From positions 1 to 38,941 of the forward strand of contig CALECM010000036.1 of assembly GCA_937949745.1 (NCBI GenBank): DNA of 38,941 bases. The letters are read 5' to 3'. Below, piece by piece: positions 27,497-35,224 of the stretch (position 1 is the stretch's first letter; each line of letters opens with the position of its first letter). Below the pieces are notes generated by a model. That model did not search any database. It was not told the DNA's origin and was given only the letters and a program-made list of their open reading frames with translations. Position numbers and translations under genes: made by a program. This DNA comes from an uncultured Bacteroidales bacterium (lineage in GTDB: Bacteria > Bacteroidota > Bacteroidia > Bacteroidales > WCHB1-69).

Positions 27497-30325
27497 ATGA
27501 ATCCAATTAAAGAAAAAGTCAAAAGTTATTTTTGGAAAAACCAAAGCTTATTTCTCATTATTTTCTTTGCAAGCTTATTACCGTTGAATCTGAGTGCTTC
27601 GGATAGTAAATCCTATATTTATGGCAAGGTAAAGGATCAGACTACCGGTGAAGGATTGGCTTATGTTTACATTATAGTTCCCGGAACGACTATCGGTACA
27701 ACAACCGACATGGAAGGGAATTATCAGCTATCGCTTCGCGAAGGGAAATATACGGTTAAAGTGACTTATATGCTCTATCAGCCGGAGGAAATTCCCGTTG
27801 AGATCCATGAAAACGAAGTGCTTCAAATTGACGTGGAACTGGTACCCGACGTGGAAGTGTTGAATACGGTGACGGTAAGGTCCACAAAAATGGTGAATAC
27901 CGAAGAGTTTATTATCGCGGAAATGAAAGAGGCCCGGAATGTGGTATCGGGCATTTCTTCAGGGCAGATTTCCCGTACCCAGGACAATAATGCTTCGGAA
28001 GTGATCAGGCGCATTCCCGGCGTAACACTGATAGATGGCCGTTTTATCGCGGTCAGGGGATTATCGCAACGTTATAATAATGTATGGATCAATAATGGTA
28101 TCGCACCCGGTGCGGAAAGTGATTCAAGGGCATTTTCCTTCGATTTTATTCCCAGCAGCATGATCGAGAATATCCTGGTTTATAAAAATCTTTCTCCGGA
28201 ATTGCCCGCTGATTTTTCCGGTGGTTTCGTTAAGGTCACGACAAAGGATCTCCCCGTCCGAAATCAGATCAGTTTATCTTATGGTACGGGTTTTCGCACC
28301 CATTCAGTTTTCCGGAAACATTTCGGCTATAGCTACTCCGCCGGAGATGCTTTAGGTTTAGGAAGTATAAAAAGAAATCTGCCGTCTTCGTTTCCGGAAA
28401 ACCTCAATGGGTTATCAGTATCGGATGCATGTGCCCTTACCCGGGATCTGAACGGAGAATGGAAACTCAAACGCCGTACGGCAATCCCCAACCAGTCTTT
28501 GTCTTTTTCATTAAATAATATCAAGAAGCTATCTGCGGTAACTATGGGTCAGACCGCTTATGTAAGTTACAGCTATCAGAATGATATACAGACGCTGCAA
28601 AATAATAGTTACGGAATTTATAATATCGATCGGGACGAATCATCATTTAGTCGTCAATATGCGGATACACAGTATGTTACTGAAGTGAAAACCACACTGG
28701 GATATAATCTTTCGTTTTTGGACGGTAAAGGTAACAAAATAGCTTTCAAAAACCTGGTTCAAAATACGGGTAAAGACGTGGTAACATTGCGCGACGGAAT
28801 TAATTACAGTAATAATTACATTGAAAGATCCCGGGAGTTTCTTTACAGGAACCGCCTGACCTATGCGACCCAGGTGGAAGGTGCGCATCAGCTTAAAAAA
28901 GATACCAATCGTATCAACTGGACTGTAGGATATTCTTTTTTACGAAATAACGAACCTGACCGGAGGATTATGGATGCCCGGATGGATCAAAACGAAGGAA
29001 GTCCGTATTATGGCCGGTATAAATCCATGGATAATGATATCCGGCGGTATTTTCAGAAACTCAATGAACATGCCGTTTCAACTTCACTGAATTATGAACA
29101 TCAATTTGAATTTAATTCCTTCAAACCTTCTTTGCAGACCGGACTTTACGGAGAGTATAAAAACCGCGGATTCAATGCCCGTAACTTCACTTATAAAAAA
29201 GGAATCAATCACAATCTGCCGCCGGAATATTTTTATCTTCCTTATGAAGGAATGATGGATCCCGCTTATATAAGACCGGATGGATTCTTCCTGGTGGAAA
29301 ATACCGGCAAGGCCGATTCCTACCGATCCTCCAGTTTAATCGATGCCACCTATTTTTCCGTCAATCTTCCTTTTTCCGGTATTATACTGAATGGCGGTCT
29401 GCGTTTCGAGCACCGGTACCTTACTCTCGACAGTTATGAATCCGATGGTATCAAACCGGTAAATATCCGTCAACACCAATTTCATCTTTTCCCGGCCGCC
29501 AATCTTTCCTATTCGATAAACGACAAACATATTTTCAGGGCGATTTACGGCAAAACGGTCAACCGTCCGGAATTCCGGGAAATAGCTCCTTATGTTTATT
29601 ATGATTTCGAATCTTTTTCTTATGTCGAAGGTAATCCTGATTTGAAAAATGCCTTGATCCACAACCTGGATTTCCGCTACGAATATTATCCGGCATCCAA
29701 TGAGATGATCAGTTTCGGAGGATTTTATAAGAAGTTTATCAATCCTATCGAGAATACTTATTATGATGCGGGCGGACAGTTGCAATATACATTTATGAAT
29801 GCCCATTCCGCATACAGTTACGGTATTGAACTGGATATCCGGAAATCACTGGACTTTATGAAATTAAAAAACCTGAGCCTGGTACTTAACGCATCCCTCA
29901 TCAAAAGTGCGGTTATCTTCCCCGAAGAAAGTATGGAAATGAGCAGACCCATGCAGGGGCAGTCTCCATATATTATCAATATGGGACTTTTTTATGAAAA
30001 TCCTAAATGGGATCTCAACTTCAGCCTTCTATACAATGTAATAGGAAAAAGAATTACGGCTGTGGGACAAACCAACCAAAACGCCAACGAGAATATCCCT
30101 CATACTTACGAAATGCCCCGTCATTCCCTGGATGCCACGATACAGAAAAAATTCGGAAAAGTCACGGTAAGTCTGGGAGCAAAGAATATATTAAATCAGA
30201 AAGTGGTCCTTTCCCAAATCGGGGAATATACGGTTGAGGGAGAGGTGCATGCATACAGCCAGAATACAAAAGTAATGAAACCCGGCGTTCAGCTCAACGC
30301 TAATGTTTCAATTAAAATCAATTAA
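27497..30325 (+). CDS. TonB-dependent outer-membrane receptor with N-terminal carboxypeptidase-regulatory-like domain, 942 aa
   Basis: Signal peptide to about residue 35 (ends NLSAS). A CarboxypepD_reg-like domain covers about 40-117 (IYGKVKDQTTGEGLAYVYI, GTTTDMEGNYQL). The plug is at about 150-255 (NASEVIRRIPGVTLIDGRFI, VRGLSQRYNNVWINN, FSGGFVKVTTKDLP). The remainder is a 22-strand-type barrel with alternating aromatic strands, ending LNANVSIKIN. It imports an unknown substrate using TonB energy. It is not a clear SusC, since no SusD gene follows; instead a lipoprotein gene starts 21 nt downstream, which may supply the surface-exposed partner. Length is normal for the family. Confidence 0.9.
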   Translation: MNPIKEKVKSYFWKNQSLFLIIFFASLLPLNLSASDSKSYIYGKVKDQTTGEGLAYVYIIVPGTTIGTTTDMEGNYQLSLREGKYTVKVTYMLYQPEEIPVEIHENEVLQIDVELVPDVEVLNTVTVRSTKMVNTEEFIIAEMKEARNVVSGISSGQISRTQDNNASEVIRRIPGVTLIDGRFIAVRGLSQRYNNVWINNGIAPGAESDSRAFSFDFIPSSMIENILVYKNLSPELPADFSGGFVKVTTKDLPVRNQISLSYGTGFRTHSVFRKHFGYSYSAGDALGLGSIKRNLPSSFPENLNGLSVSDACALTRDLNGEWKLKRRTAIPNQSLSFSLNNIKKLSAVTMGQTAYVSYSYQNDIQTLQNNSYGIYNIDRDESSFSRQYADTQYVTEVKTTLGYNLSFLDGKGNKIAFKNLVQNTGKDVVTLRDGINYSNNYIERSREFLYRNRLTYATQVEGAHQLKKDTNRINWTVGYSFLRNNEPDRRIMDARMDQNEGSPYYGRYKSMDNDIRRYFQKLNEHAVSTSLNYEHQFEFNSFKPSLQTGLYGEYKNRGFNARNFTYKKGINHNLPPEYFYLPYEGMMDPAYIRPDGFFLVENTGKADSYRSSSLIDATYFSVNLPFSGIILNGGLRFEHRYLTLDSYESDGIKPVNIRQHQFHLFPAANLSYSINDKHIFRAIYGKTVNRPEFREIAPYVYYDFESFSYVEGNPDLKNALIHNLDFRYEYYPASNEMISFGGFYKKFINPIENTYYDAGGQLQYTFMNAHSAYSYGIELDIRKSLDFMKLKNLSLVLNASLIKSAVIFPEESMEMSRPMQGQSPYIINMGLFYENPKWDLNFSLLYNVIGKRITAVGQTNQNANENIPHTYEMPRHSLDATIQKKFGKVTVSLGAKNILNQKVVLSQIGEYTVEGEVHAYSQNTKVMKPGVQLNANVSIKIN

Positions 30326-30346
30326 TATCATTAATTAAAGAAAAGA

Positions 30347-31765
30347 ATGAAAACATTAATTCTAAACAAAAACAAAATGAAAATGAATGTAGAAAAAACT
30401 ATCTTGATGGGTGTGGTTATTGTTTTGGTAATTGGCATGAACGCCTGTAATAAACCTGAAAATCCGGATAATAAAACAGTAGGGAATGCGGATTTAACCG
30501 GAGAAATTAAAGGACGCAAAACTTTAAGCGCCGATACGGTATATTTATTAAAAGGATTTGTTTACGTAACCGAAGGAGCGGTGCTGACTATTCCTCCCGG
30601 AACTATTATCAAAGGCGACAAATCTACCAAAGGAACTTTAATTGTGGAAAGGGGAGGGCAAATCATGGCGCAGGGAACCGCCAGCCAACCTATTGTTTTT
30701 ACTTCGAACCAGCCTAAAGGACAACGGAATTATGGAGACTGGGGCGGTGTTATCCTTTGCGGAAAAGCTCCGGTAAATACGGCGAGCGGCGAATCCAAGA
30801 TAGAAGGAGGACCCCGTTCCATGTTCGGCGGCGGAGCTTCTCCCAATCCGAATGACAATTCGGGAACACTGGCTTACGTTCGTATAGAATTTTCCGGAAT
30901 AGAATACGGGACAGACAATGAGATTAACGGTCTTACCATGGGCGGAGTAGGTAACGGCACCACCATTCACCATATTCAGGTTTCCTATTGCGGCGACGAT
31001 TCTTTCGAATGGTTCGGTGGAAACGTAAACGCGAAATATCTGGTTGCTTACAGAGGCTGGGACGATGAATTTGATACGGATAACGGATTTAGCGGGAAGC
31101 TTCAGTTTTTAGTGGGATTCCGGGATAAAAACGTAGCGGACAAATCCAAATCCAATGGGTTCGAATCGGATAATGATGCGAACGGATCCGGTAACTCTCC
31201 ATTTACCTCCCCCGTATTTTCCAACGTGAGCATGTTCGGTCCCTATCTGTCACTCAAAGATACTAATCACATACCCACCGGCGGTAATGGTGATTTCCAG
31301 GCAGCCATGCATCTTCGCAGGAATACCAAGTTAAAAGTTTACAACTCCGTATTTACCGGATGGCCTGTAGGATTATTCATCGAGGATGGCGGTAAAGGCA
31401 GCGCGCAAACCAATGCCCGGAATAATGAATTGGTGGTTAAGTATTGTGTGATGGCCGGTATGCAACGTAACTTTAAAGAAGATGCTTCCGGTGCCGGTGG
31501 CGCCAATTTCAATCAAACTTATTACACCCGTGAGGAAGGAGCCAATCTTCTGAAAAATACTGTCGGCGAGTTGGGTATCAGATCATTAACTTTGTCGTCA
31601 CGACCTGATTTTACATTGAATTCGAACAGTCCGCTGTTAAACGGCGCGGGTTTTGCCGACCCGGACCTGAGCGGATTTGATAATGTTTCGTATATCGGGG
31701 CTTTCGGTACGACAGACTGGACTTCACCCTGGTGTAATTTCGATCCTCAGAATACGGATTACTAG
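30347..31765 (+). CDS. Surface lipoprotein with beta-helix-like repeats, partner of the TonB receptor, 472 aa
   Basis: The signal sequence ends in a lipobox (VIGMNAC, C34 from the first ATG). Internal ATGs at 30377 and 30383 would give a more usual 21-24-residue signal, so either could be the true start. The mature protein has repeating short beta-strands and Gly/Asn turns consistent with a right-handed beta-helix: VLTIPPGTIIKGD, TLIVERGGQIMAQGTASQPI, IEFSGIEYGTD, IHHIQVSYCGDDSFEWFGG. Similar proteins are widespread in Bacteroidetes and often follow a TonB receptor; their ligands are mostly unknown. The operon arrangement suggests capture of a substrate at the surface for the receptor. A strong terminator follows 36 nt after the stop. 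Confidence 0.8.
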   Translation: MKTLILNKNKMKMNVEKTILMGVVIVLVIGMNACNKPENPDNKTVGNADLTGEIKGRKTLSADTVYLLKGFVYVTEGAVLTIPPGTIIKGDKSTKGTLIVERGGQIMAQGTASQPIVFTSNQPKGQRNYGDWGGVILCGKAPVNTASGESKIEGGPRSMFGGGASPNPNDNSGTLAYVRIEFSGIEYGTDNEINGLTMGGVGNGTTIHHIQVSYCGDDSFEWFGGNVNAKYLVAYRGWDDEFDTDNGFSGKLQFLVGFRDKNVADKSKSNGFESDNDANGSGNSPFTSPVFSNVSMFGPYLSLKDTNHIPTGGNGDFQAAMHLRRNTKLKVYNSVFTGWPVGLFIEDGGKGSAQTNARNNELVVKYCVMAGMQRNFKEDASGAGGANFNQTYYTREEGANLLKNTVGELGIRSLTLSSRPDFTLNSNSPLLNGAGFADPDLSGFDNVSYIGAFGTTDWTSPWCNFDPQNTDY

Positions 31766-31801
31766 TCTTTTTCTTTTTCAACCATAAAATTTATGTCGCA
31801 G

Positions 31802-31836
31802 AATTCCACAGGCTATTAGTTTGTGGAATTTTTTTT
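31802..31836 (+). terminator. Rho-independent terminator of the TonB receptor operon
   Basis: A perfect 9-bp stem (AATTCCACA 31802-31810 with TGTGGAATT 31822-31830) is followed by eight T (31829-31836). The 3' end of the convergent minus-strand gene lies inside this hairpin. Confidence 0.85.
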
Positions 31837-32190
31837 GTCTGTATCTTTCCTGAAGATATATTTAGCAAAACTAAAAAGTTGCCTTTTCTTCAAATAATAT
31901 GGATCCTGGTCATGCTGATAAGCTTCCCGCTCAAAAGAAATGTTCTCATAAGATTTCGCACCGAAAATGAATAATTTGACGATCCATTCCAGTAAGTAAA
32001 ACAGATAAAAGAATATGTACAACAACTCTTTCATTTGTCGCCCGTGTATTTTCTCATGGCGTATGAGTTGCCGGGTGACGGGAATACCTTTTCTCACAAA
32101 CAATATTCCGAAAAGATTTACCGCATCGAACCCACGTGGAGGCAATATGGAATTTATAACGATCCTCATGATCTCAAAAGATTTTAACAT
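31816..32190 (-). CDS. Small membrane-associated protein with HExxH motif, 124 aa
   Basis: Not assigned to a named family. H45-E-K-I-H49 followed by Q52 resembles a zinc-metallopeptidase motif such as that of M56-type membrane peptidases. Next comes one hydrophobic segment (residues about 55-75, LLYIFFYLFYLLEWIVKLFIF), then SFEREAYQHDQD, where the FEREA glutamate could be a third zinc ligand. The N-terminus (INSILPPRGFDAVNLFGILFVRK) looks peripheral to the membrane. At 124 aa it would be a very small protease, and no activity is shown. An internal ATG at 32169 (MRIVINSILPP) may be the true start. Its stop codon falls in the loop of the convergent terminator. Confidence 0.65.
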   Translation of the reverse strand: MLKSFEIMRIVINSILPPRGFDAVNLFGILFVRKGIPVTRQLIRHEKIHGRQMKELLYIFFYLFYLLEWIVKLFIFGAKSYENISFEREAYQHDQDPYYLKKRQLFSFAKYIFRKDTDKKNSTN

Positions 32191-32280
32191 AACAGGTATG
32201 GAACGTCTTTGAATAAGTTTAGCTGATACCTATACTAATTTTATATTTATACGTTTAAGATACTAATTTAATACAAATGA

Positions 32281-32970
32281 ATGAAAAATTACCACTATCT
32301 TCTCTTTGACCTGGACGGAACCCTTATCGATTCTTTCGAAGGGATTACCAGATCCGTGGCATACGCACTAAGTTTTTTCGATATTCACATTGAAGATACG
32401 AACATACTGAAACCTTTCATCGGGCCACCCCTGACGCATTCTTTTAAAGAATTTTATCATTTTAACGATGAAGAAATAAAAAAAGCAGTGTTTAAATACA
32501 GGGAACGGTATAATACAACCGGTGTATATGAAAATACACTTTACACCGGTATAAGGGAATTGCTGGAAGAGGCATCATCCAAAGGTTACCAGGTTATGCT
32601 GGCGACGTCCAAGCCCGTTGTTTTCGCGGAAAGAATCTTACAATATTTCAATCTTGACGGTTATTTTTCTTTTATAGGCGGTAGTCTTATGGACGGTTCC
32701 CGTGACGCCAAAGAAGAGGTCATCCGGCATGTTTTGACTGAAAACGATATCCGGGATAATTCCCGGGTACTTATGATAGGGGACAGGAAATATGATATTA
32801 TCGGCGCCAAAAGTAACGGTATTGACTCCTTAGGTGTATTATATGGTTACGGACAATATGAAGAATTACATGATGCGGGCGCCGGTTTTATCGTAAAGGA
32901 TGTTCCTGAACTGGCCTCTCTTTTAAGACTCGGTTGTACTACCGGACCTTTATCAATAAAAGAATCGTAA
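32281..32970 (+). CDS. HAD-superfamily phosphatase, phosphoglycolate-phosphatase-like, 229 aa
   Basis: HAD motif I is FDLDGTLID with nucleophile D10 and acid D12. A helical cap (about 18-85) is of the Gph/PpaX C1 type. Motif II is MLATSK (about 105), and motif IV is MIGDRKYDIIGAKSNG (about 163-178), with the GDRKYD acid pair. Substrate is probably a small phosphomonoester such as phosphoglycolate; the exact one cannot be told. An overlapping ATG four bases upstream is out of frame. It converges on folD with only 7 bp between stops and no terminator between them. Confidence 0.88.
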   Translation: MKNYHYLLFDLDGTLIDSFEGITRSVAYALSFFDIHIEDTNILKPFIGPPLTHSFKEFYHFNDEEIKKAVFKYRERYNTTGVYENTLYTGIRELLEEASSKGYQVMLATSKPVVFAERILQYFNLDGYFSFIGGSLMDGSRDAKEEVIRHVLTENDIRDNSRVLMIGDRKYDIIGAKSNGIDSLGVLYGYGQYEELHDAGAGFIVKDVPELASLLRLGCTTGPLSIKES

Positions 32971-32977
32971 GCGAGGA

Positions 32978-33856
32978 TTACTTCCGGAATTTTTTATAGG
33001 CATTCATGGTATTCAGTAAAAGACAAGCCATCGTCATCGGTCCCACACCACCGGGAACGGGCGTAATGTACGAAGTTTTCGGGGCTACCTCGTCAAATTT
33101 GACATCACCGGCAATCCGGTAACCTTTAGCTTGTTCCGGATCTTCTATCCGGTGGATCCCGATATCGATCACGACCGCATTTTTTTTCACATAATTGGCC
33201 GTAATCATTTCCGGTTGCCCGATCGCTACCAAAAGGATGTCAGCCTGGGAACAAACTTTTGCCAGATTTTTTGTTTTGCTGTGGCATACGGTAACCGTGG
33301 CGTTTCCTTCGGAAGAATTTTGTAAAAGTAAAAGGGCAAGCGGTTTTCCTACTATATTACTTCTTCCGACCACCACGCAATTTTTCCCTTCGGTTTCTAT
33401 TCCGGCCCTTTTCAGGAGTTCCATCGTTCCGTATGGAGTGGCAGGCTTAAAAAGTCCTTCGCCTAATAATAATTTCCCATTGTTAACCGGGGTGAAACAA
33501 TCGATATCTTTATCAGGATTAATACTCGCTAAAATGTTGTCTTTATTGATATGCTTCGGCAAGGGCAACTGAAGTATAAAACCATCTATTTCAGGATCCC
33601 GGTTAATAAATTCTATTGCTTCAATGATTTCACTTTCTTTAGCCGTTTCCGGAAATTGGTATACGGAAGGGATAAATCCCACTTCCCTGCAATTTTTTTC
33701 GATACTGCCGACATAAGTCTGGGAAGCCCCGTCTTCGCCAACGATCAGCGTTGCCAGGTGAGGCGCTTCTTTTCCCTCTGCCAGTAATTGCCTCACTTCA
33801 CCGGCAATTTCTTCTTTGATATCGATCGCGATTTGTTTCCCGTCTATAAGGTTCAT
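32978..33856 (-). CDS. folD: Methylenetetrahydrofolate dehydrogenase / methenyltetrahydrofolate cyclohydrolase, 292 aa
   Basis: Interconverts 5,10-methylene-, methenyl- and 10-formyl-tetrahydrofolate in the cytoplasm. Family features: LIDGKQIA start, TYVGSIEKNC (47-56), GFILQLPLP (92-100), D119, VVGRSNIVGKPLALLL, DVKFDEVAPKTSYITPVPGGVGPMT. Length is normal. At the position of the catalytic cyclohydrolase lysine (E. coli K54, human K56; Y plus 4) there is isoleucine (I52, codon 33701-33703), while the lysine two residues on is kept (K54). The enzyme may therefore be altered in cyclohydrolase activity. It is the last gene of thrS-ffh-folD, 17 nt after ffh. Confidence 0.93.
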   Translation of the reverse strand: MNLIDGKQIAIDIKEEIAGEVRQLLAEGKEAPHLATLIVGEDGASQTYVGSIEKNCREVGFIPSVYQFPETAKESEIIEAIEFINRDPEIDGFILQLPLPKHINKDNILASINPDKDIDCFTPVNNGKLLLGEGLFKPATPYGTMELLKRAGIETEGKNCVVVGRSNIVGKPLALLLLQNSSEGNATVTVCHSKTKNLAKVCSQADILLVAIGQPEMITANYVKKNAVVIDIGIHRIEDPEQAKGYRIAGDVKFDEVAPKTSYITPVPGGVGPMTMACLLLNTMNAYKKFRK

Positions 33857-33873
33857 GATCCGTTATTTTAAGA

Positions 33874-35208
33874 TTATCTTCTTCCAGGGCTCTTGATGGC
33901 GTGCATTAAATTCTTGGCTTTCCCGTTGTTGACCATTTTCATTACTTTCCGGGTATCTTCGAATTGTTTGACTAATTTGTTGACGTCCTGAATGTCCGTG
34001 CCGCTACCGACCGCTATTCTTTTTTTCCGGCTTCCGTTCAGGATTTCGGGATGACTTCTTTCCTGGGGTGTCATGGAACGGATAATCGCTTCGATGCCCT
34101 TGAAAGCATTATCGTCGATATCCATATCTTTCACCATTTTTCCCATTCCGGGTATCATTCCCATAAGGTCTTTGATATTACCCATTTTTTTGATTTGCTG
34201 GATCTGGCTGAGGAAGTCGTTAAAGTCGAACTGGTTTTTTGCCAGTTTTTTCTGCAGCTTGGCAGCCTCTTCCTCGTCGAACTGGGCCTGCGCTTTTTCA
34301 ACGAAAGATCGGATATCTCCCATGCCGAGTATTCTTTCCGCAAGCCTGTCGGGATGAAATACATCCAGCGCATCCATTTTCTCGCCCGTACCGATGAATT
34401 TGATAGGTTTATCCACCACCGCCTTGATGGTAAGGGCAGCACCGCCACGGGTGTCGCCATCCATTTTGGTCAGGATAACACCGTCGAAATTTAATTTGTC
34501 GTTAAAAGCTTTGGCCGTATTTACGGCATCCTGTCCTGTCATGGCATCCACCACAAATAATATCTCATGCGGATTCACGGCATCCTTGATATTTCCGATT
34601 TCCTCCATCATTTCCTGGTCGATGGCCAGACGACCCGCCGTATCGATGATCACCACATTATGTCCCCATTCTTTGGCGTATTTGACGGCATCTTTGGCGA
34701 TCTGGACCGGTTTTTTGGAATCGGGCACAGTAAATACTTCCACCCCGATCTGCTCTCCCAAAACTTTGAGCTGGTCGATAGCTGCCGGCCTGTAAACGTC
34801 GCCTGCCACCAATAAAGGTTTTTTCCCCCTTTTGGATTTGAGCAGAAGTGCCAGTTTCGCCGAATGGGTCGTTTTACCGGAACCCTGAAGTCCTGCCATT
34901 AATATGATGGACGGATTCGATTTAATATCGATATCCTCTGCCGTCCTTCCCATTAGGTTGATCAGTTCATCGTATGTGATCTTAACCATTAGCTGACTTG
35001 GGGAAACAGCTTTTAAAACATTCTGCCCGAGTGCTTTTTTCTTTATTTCATCAGTAAAGTCTTTGGCGATCTTGTAGCTTACATCCGCATCGAGAAGCGC
35101 TTTACGCACTTCTTTCATGGTTTCGGCAATATTGATTTCCGTGATATATCCCTGGCCTTTTATAATTTTAAAGGCTTTTTCCAATCTGTCGCTTAAACTC
35201 TCAAACAT
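33874..35208 (-). CDS. ffh: Signal recognition particle protein Ffh, 444 aa
   Basis: Binds signal sequences and 4.5S RNA and, with FtsY, delivers ribosomes to the membrane. The N domain is residues 1-100. The GTPase G domain has the P-loop GLQGSGKTT (106-114), DTAGR (189-193), TKMDGDTRGG (from 247) and GTGEKMDAL. The methionine-rich M domain (about 295-440) has MGMIPGMGKM, a signal-binding finger, and GSGTDIQDVNKLVKQF for RNA binding. Length is normal and no key residue is missing. It lies 16 nt after thrS and 17 nt before folD on the same strand, so it is part of that operon. Confidence 0.97.
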   Translation of the reverse strand: MFESLSDRLEKAFKIIKGQGYITEINIAETMKEVRKALLDADVSYKIAKDFTDEIKKKALGQNVLKAVSPSQLMVKITYDELINLMGRTAEDIDIKSNPSIILMAGLQGSGKTTHSAKLALLLKSKRGKKPLLVAGDVYRPAAIDQLKVLGEQIGVEVFTVPDSKKPVQIAKDAVKYAKEWGHNVVIIDTAGRLAIDQEMMEEIGNIKDAVNPHEILFVVDAMTGQDAVNTAKAFNDKLNFDGVILTKMDGDTRGGAALTIKAVVDKPIKFIGTGEKMDALDVFHPDRLAERILGMGDIRSFVEKAQAQFDEEEAAKLQKKLAKNQFDFNDFLSQIQQIKKMGNIKDLMGMIPGMGKMVKDMDIDDNAFKGIEAIIRSMTPQERSHPEILNGSRKKRIAVGSGTDIQDVNKLVKQFEDTRKVMKMVNNGKAKNLMHAIKSPGRR

Positions 35209-35224
35209 ATCTCTTTCTCTGTAT

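Noticed and set aside
27497..31765. SusC/SusD glycan-uptake locus
   Set aside because: The downstream lipoprotein looks like a beta-helix, not a helical SusD, and no glycoside hydrolases are present.
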